A stretch of DNA of 64,000 bases from Poecilobothrus nobilitatus (lineage: Eukaryota; Arthropoda; Insecta; Diptera; Dolichopodidae): contig OX352772.1 in NCBI GenBank assembly GCA_947095535.1, forward strand, positions 48,255,445 to 48,319,444, read 5' to 3'. The notes below the pieces were generated by a model that was not told the DNA's origin, did not search any database, and was given only the letters and a program-made list of their open reading frames with translations. The translations under genes were made by a program, and so were the position numbers. This document shows positions 59,349 to 64,000 of this stretch, piece by piece (the stretch's first letter is position 1; each line of letters starts with the position of its first letter).

Positions 59349-61387
59349 GTATTTAAAATATCCTAAAAATATATATATATATTTTTTAAAAAATAATTAA
59401 AAAAAAAAAGAAAATAATTTAAAACTTAAGCACAAAATTAAAAATGAATAAGAAATTAAATGTGATATTTAAAAATGTAAAAAATAGTTATTGTATTAAA
59501 GTTTCCCACTTAAGTCTTTTGATTTCAAAACCATAGTATTATTTTTTTTTTCATGTTTTTAATTGTGAAATTTAAAAAATTATACGTGTTTAAAAAAAGA
59601 AATGTTATATTTATATATTTTTAAATATTAATAAATATATAGAAAGTGAATCTAAAGGATTGCATCATAATATTAACATGGATAAAATAATTTGTTTACA
59701 TAAAACAACGGATTTAATGCTTTATTCTTTGGATTATTGAAGCAACTCTTCTTACGGTCAATGATATTAATGGATTTTTGTTTTTGTTTAACAGGCTTAG
59801 TATAATTTTTAAAATACATTTTTTTGTTTTATTTAGAATAATAGTTATGAATTTCTTGGAAAAATAAATATATAAAACTATTTTTCTCGGGAGTCGATCT
59901 AAAAAGACTATTCAATTTACACATATTTTATTATTAATTCAAAACAAAATTCGGAATAAATACTTTTTAAAAATTAAATTAATAATTCTTAATAATATAT
60001 TATTTAATTATTTGTGATTAGTCTCTACTTTGAATAGATACATAAATGATTTTAACTTTTATCTATGAGCTTTAATTCACCAAACGAAATTCAGATTTCT
60101 ATTGACGCTTTAATATCAACATTGTGATACAGACAGACATATAATGGTATACGACATATTTATTTATTTCATCTTAAATAAAAAGGATTTTATGATTTCT
60201 ATAATTGTAAAAGTATTATGTTTAAAATTTGAGTACAACGTCATAAATCAATGACATATGATAGCACAGGGTAGCTTTAAAATTCACCACATTATATCAT
60301 AAAGAAGTATTTAAAATTAAAGTAAAAACCAATTAGCAAGTGCCATATTAAGAAATATTTTTAAAGCTTTAAAGAATAGTTTCCATTGCAATTGTATTTC
60401 CACCCCAAACTTTATTATATACTTTAGCTATTGGATATAAATATACATCTTATATTTTGTTAGTTAAAACGTACAGTATATTTCGGAATTTTTTTGCGAA
60501 AATCTTCCCATAATTAATTAAAGATGCGCTTAACGATACTTTTTGAAAATTTTGTAATAAAAATCTTGTTTTAGTTTTAAAATTTATTGTAATTTGACAG
60601 TTTGAATTGATGACTGAATAATTTCTGAATAATGAAAGAAAATATATGTTTTTTTTTTATTTAAAATTTGAATTTCTTCATATTTTTCCTGAATATTAAT
60701 AATTATTTTAAATATAACTTATTAAAACAAGTTCAATTTTAATTTCCACAATCCAATATATTTTATTTATCACAATATCTTTGTTTTTAGTTCTCAATAA
60801 ATAAAAAAATTTATATCTAACTATAAAGGTATTCCGTATTCCTAACAAAATCTTGCAAAATATTTCAGAAACTTTTAATATAAACTAAAATAACAGTAAA
60901 AATTTTAAAATAAATTAAATTTATTATGACAAAGGCTATGAATATTTAAAAAACAAGCAAACATTTTACAGAATGATATTACAAAGCATACCATATTTCG
61001 GTAATTTTTTTACAACATTCTTTTATTTTATTTTTTTCTTTTTTAATATATTAAAACAGTTACCAGATTTTTTTTTTTTTTATGTTTTATGAGTGAGAAT
61101 GCATTAAAATTTAATGTTATACTTAATGTAATCATAATGAAGAATGGTGTAAATTATAAAATCATTAAAACAAACAATTTCAATTACCTATATTACTTTA
61201 ATTTAATAAAAAAAAAAGGTAAGAAGTAAATAAGACAATTTCAATACGGAACTTTTATTAGTGATCATATAATATGTTCTAATTTCTTTTGGTTTTGGTA
61301 CATTAAAATTCTATCTAAATTTTATATTATATCTGTAATTTAAATTCTTCTTTTAGTTATTACAGTTTTTCATATTAATCTTATTTT
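59349..61387. other. Probable intron of the zinc-finger gene; AT-rich
   Basis: If the donor at 59348/59349 is used, this is intronic. I found no convincing acceptor followed by a frame that completes the finger. No repeats beyond homopolymers. Confidence 0.35.
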
Positions 61388-62300
61388 TAGAACATTTTGA
61401 AAATTTTTTGAAAAATATTTACTTATTCTAAAATGTTATCCATTCGTCTGTCTGTTTATAATACAGTTACATTCTTTGATATGAAGCAATTTAATTTAAT
61501 TGCAATCATGACTAAATATTCTTAAAAAAATAATTTTATACATGATCTTTTTTTTATGTGACCCTTCTTTTACGATGAAGTTGAAAAGCTCTATTTTTAA
61601 TAAGTTACGTATAACAAAAGTTCTTCCGAATATATTTTCAAATAAATCAAATTTTTTTGAAAATTTTTGTAAATTTTAACTTACTCTACATCCCCAACGC
61701 CTAAAGTTAGAATATAGGTTTTTTGTTTTAAATATAAAATTTTTAAAAGCATTAAGATTCGTTGTTTTTAAAAATTCCCTTCCTTCCATTGTCCCTTCCA
61801 TTTGAAAAGCAAGTTGCTAAAAATTGAAAATTTGCTTTTTTGACACAACAGTCTGTTGTGCAAATTTCTTAAAAGTAAATAACAAAATTAAAGATAAATC
61901 ATTATATTTTTATATGCTAAACGGTAAAATGCTTTTTAGCACATTTAAAAAAAAAAAAATTTGAAAAATTCGCTTATTAATTTCACTTTATGCGTCCCTA
62001 AGATTTAGCTTTCTTTTATATCTCCGGAACGCTTTTAGAGAGAACATTGCAATTTGGTGGGAAGAAAGATCTATTTTTAAAAGATCTTTCTTCCCTCCAA
62101 ATTGCAATGTATAAGTTACATCAAAAAATTTGTGCCTCTCTGTTTACTAGCTTTTAGGGATCAAAAAATGAAAATTTACACCTTACACAATTTTTAGACA
62201 ACTCTATCTTCAAGATTATAATTTTGCATGAGTTAAAAACTTTTCTTAATTATATAAAATTTAAAATTGAAGAAAGTGTCTCTTGATTTTTCACAATTAG
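61388..62300 (+). mobile_element. Foldback family F, two partial copies head to tail
   Basis: One copy begins AGAACATTTTGAAAATTTTT at 61388 and holds CGTCTGTCTGTTTATAATAC. A second begins TTTTTAGCACATTT at 61932, with an A run and TTATTAATTTCACTTTATGC. Both follow the order of the left end seen at 6.1 kb. The second carries the hairpin at 62044-62110. Confidence 0.5.
62044..62110. repeat. Near-perfect 29-bp hairpin
   Basis: The left arm 62044-62072 (ACATTGCAATTTGGTGGGAA and GAAAGATCT) pairs with 62082-62110 with one mismatch around a 9-base A/T loop. It is far stronger than background inverted repeats here, and it lies inside foldback-family sequence. Confidence 0.85.
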
Positions 62301-62677
62301 CACTTTTAAAAATATTTACCTTTAAAATTCATCGAAATCTCTGATTTTATATACTGCCTATCTTGTTTTATAAAACATTTGTTAAATTATTTTTAATTTT
62401 CTGTAACTTTTAAGATCCACGAGGTATTGTTTTAAAAAAAAAATAAAACACAAAATATGAAATGGTTTTCTATATGAAATGCTATGCTTCAATTAAAGAT
62501 ATGTTTTAAATAGCAAAAAAATTGGGAATTGTGTTCTTGGGGTGGGGTGGGCTATAGTATAGATTACATAGTACATACTCATGATGAAATGGCACTCATA
62601 CGTTGGTGTATAGTCGGTCTTATGATTAAAAATGTAGGGAAAACGTCAAATTAACTATTATAGTAAAATCCGCAAAC

Positions 62678-63366
62678 GCACGGAAAACATTTTTTTCGAA
62701 GTTATTTATTTGTATGATTGAAAAAGCACGGCATAAGTTTGTTTAATATAAGTGAAACGCGTGCGAATATGTTCGTGTTTTAAAAAAAGATTAAAAAAAA
62801 GCATAATATAAGTTTTTCATTTATTTTAAATCTTTTAAATAAACAAAATCCAAAATTTAAGTTTTTTTAATTTAATTTTTCTAATGTTTTACCTTTTTTG
62901 TTTGAGAGAAAAATAACTAAACAGGACAAATACGCTGAATTAGTATCAAGGGTAAAAGAAAATAATTTGGTAGGAAATTTTACTTCTAAGTTCTAACCCT
63001 TCAAGCGAAACTTCATTTTGGGAAGAAACTACTCACGTTTTAAAATCAATTGCAATTGAAATCTGTTTATTATAAATTTTTTACCTTAAAATCAACAAAA
63101 TCCAAATTTTTTATTACCACTTTTTATCAAAAAAAAACTTTATTTTTATTTTTAATTCTAAAAGTCAATCTTAAAATTTTAAATTTTATACAAAAGTTAT
63201 TTTTATTTCTATTTTATGACTTGACGTTTATATTATAAAAATATTGTTTTTGACATCTGTCATTTAATTTTGAAAAGTTTCGAATTAAAATTTAATCACG
63301 CGTTTTCAATCATCCGAACATAGAGTGAAGGTAAATAATCTTTTTCGAACAGCGTGTTTTCCGTGC
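62678..63366. mobile_element. Foldback/MITE-like element with GCACGGAAAACA ends
   Basis: The left end GCACGGAAAACA, then TTCGAAG and, further in, ATGATTGAAAAAGC, is matched by the reversed right end GCACGGAAAACA, TTCGAAAAAG and ATGATTGAAAACGC. The imperfect arms extend about 80 bases. The element is about 690 bases. No clear target duplication is visible. The frame at 63050-63238 lies inside and is chance. Confidence 0.6.
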
Positions 63367-63553
63367 ATTTTCAATCAAAAGCCCCAGTATCTTTCAATTT
63401 ACTACCTATACACTAGAAAAAAACTAGAAAATATATATTTTTATTAAAAAATTCGATATTTATTATAAACTAACGTTAAGCAATACTTATAAAATCACTT
63501 TACTTTTTATAACTTTTTAAGATTTTCGTATATCACTTATAATGTAGATATTA

Positions 63554-63698
63554 GTACGAGCGAGGGATAGCATCTGCATTCATATAACGCAGTTGAATGC
63601 AGATGCTATCTCCCGCTGTCGTACGCTGTCCCCCGCTATTAGTACGAGCGGGAGATAGCATCTGCATTCATATAACGCAGGTGAATGCAGATGCTATC
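63554..63698. repeat. Two tandem hairpins, period 88 bases
   Basis: GATAGCATCTGCATTCA at 63566-63582 pairs perfectly with 63594-63610. The same 17-base arms recur at 63654-63670 and 63682-63698. The loops are TATAACGCAGT and TATAACGCAGG. Each is preceded by TAGTACGAGCG, and in the first unit this extends the stem through CCCGCTGTCGTAC. The block is clearly richer in G+C than its surroundings. The frame at 63597-63782 reads through it and is not a gene. Confidence 0.85.
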
Positions 63699-63797
63699 CC
63701 CCTGTGTGTGCTATTCACTGATGCTATCATATCATATAAAACAATTTTAAAATCAAACATAAAAACAAAACTCTTCGAGTAAACTTTAATTTAACTA

Positions 63798-64000
63798 CAG
63801 GGTGTATCATTTTCGTCAAAAATTGTTTGTAAATTAAAATTTAGTTTCGGTTTTGGTAATAATTTCATCAAAGTGTAGCAGGTTATATAAAAGTCCAATT
63901 TCGTTACACATAATACGCACACATAATACGTTTTATTTTTTGAATTTAAAAATTTGTATTGCATTTTTCCATTAAATGAGCTGCAAAACAAAAAAAAAAT
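63798..64000 (+). mobile_element. CAGGGTG-type inverted-repeat element, copy D, left end
   Basis: TA then CAGGGTGTATCATTTTCGTC matches the ends of copies A-C. The other end lies beyond the window. Confidence 0.5.

Noticed and set aside
63597..63782. 61-codon frame reading into the tandem hairpins
   Set aside because: The coding appearance comes from the GC-richer hairpin repeat. The frame starts mid-arm.

Overview
The window looks like nuclear DNA of an insect with a strongly A+T-rich genome (roughly four-fifths A+T by eye). The evidence is long homopolymer and AT tracts, tRNA-derived SINEs, a Jockey/I-like LINE, TA-flanked inverted-repeat elements starting CAGGGTG, GT-AG splice signals, and one core promoter with Inr, DPE and pause-button matches in the arthropod arrangement. 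No prokaryotic operon, CRISPR array, rRNA or intact tRNA gene was seen. The species cannot be named from the sequence alone. Because eukaryotic starts are required, several apparent open frames that begin with TTG or GTG were shortened or discarded.

Only two substantial protein-coding regions are well supported. At 667-1524 (minus strand) an intronless gene encodes a 285-residue secreted-type membrane protein with a signal peptide, ten ectodomain cysteines and one C-terminal membrane helix. At 57373-59348 (plus strand) a long first coding exon encodes an Asn/Gln/Ser/His-rich protein. It appears to break at a splice donor in the middle of a C2HC-type zinc-finger motif. Its promoter is at about 57071-57105, and four upstream reading frames lie in its leader.

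Between them lies about 55 kb of gene-poor sequence full of decayed mobile elements. At 6.1-8.3 kb there is a three-level nest: a foldback element, inside it a tRNA-SINE insertion with a 17-bp target duplication, and inside that an inverted-repeat element with 140-bp tandem repeats. At 9.3-11.1 kb a 5'-truncated LINE is bounded by a 9-bp target duplication. At 12.8-13.5 kb a GGGGGG/CCCCCC-ended foldback carries a very GC-rich core. Further dispersed repeats are present in two to five copies each: CAGGGTG elements, a foldback family with a TCCG-rich segment, two SINE families, and several unnamed families. LINE 3' tails lie at 30.8 and 31.3 kb. The right end (61.4-64 kb) holds foldback copies and strong hairpins.

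Weaker coding candidates were found by combining open frames with splice signals. They are a short ATG exon at 42112-42135 (minus), exons at 34487-34603 and 29446-29614 (minus), and two micro-ORFs behind a strong splice acceptor at 5276-5506 (plus). The minus-strand exons do not all join in phase, so I do not claim one gene. No clearly new biological system was found. The best leads are the micro-ORF pair, the zinc-finger gene with its promoter and uORFs, the GC-rich foldback core and the right-end hairpins.
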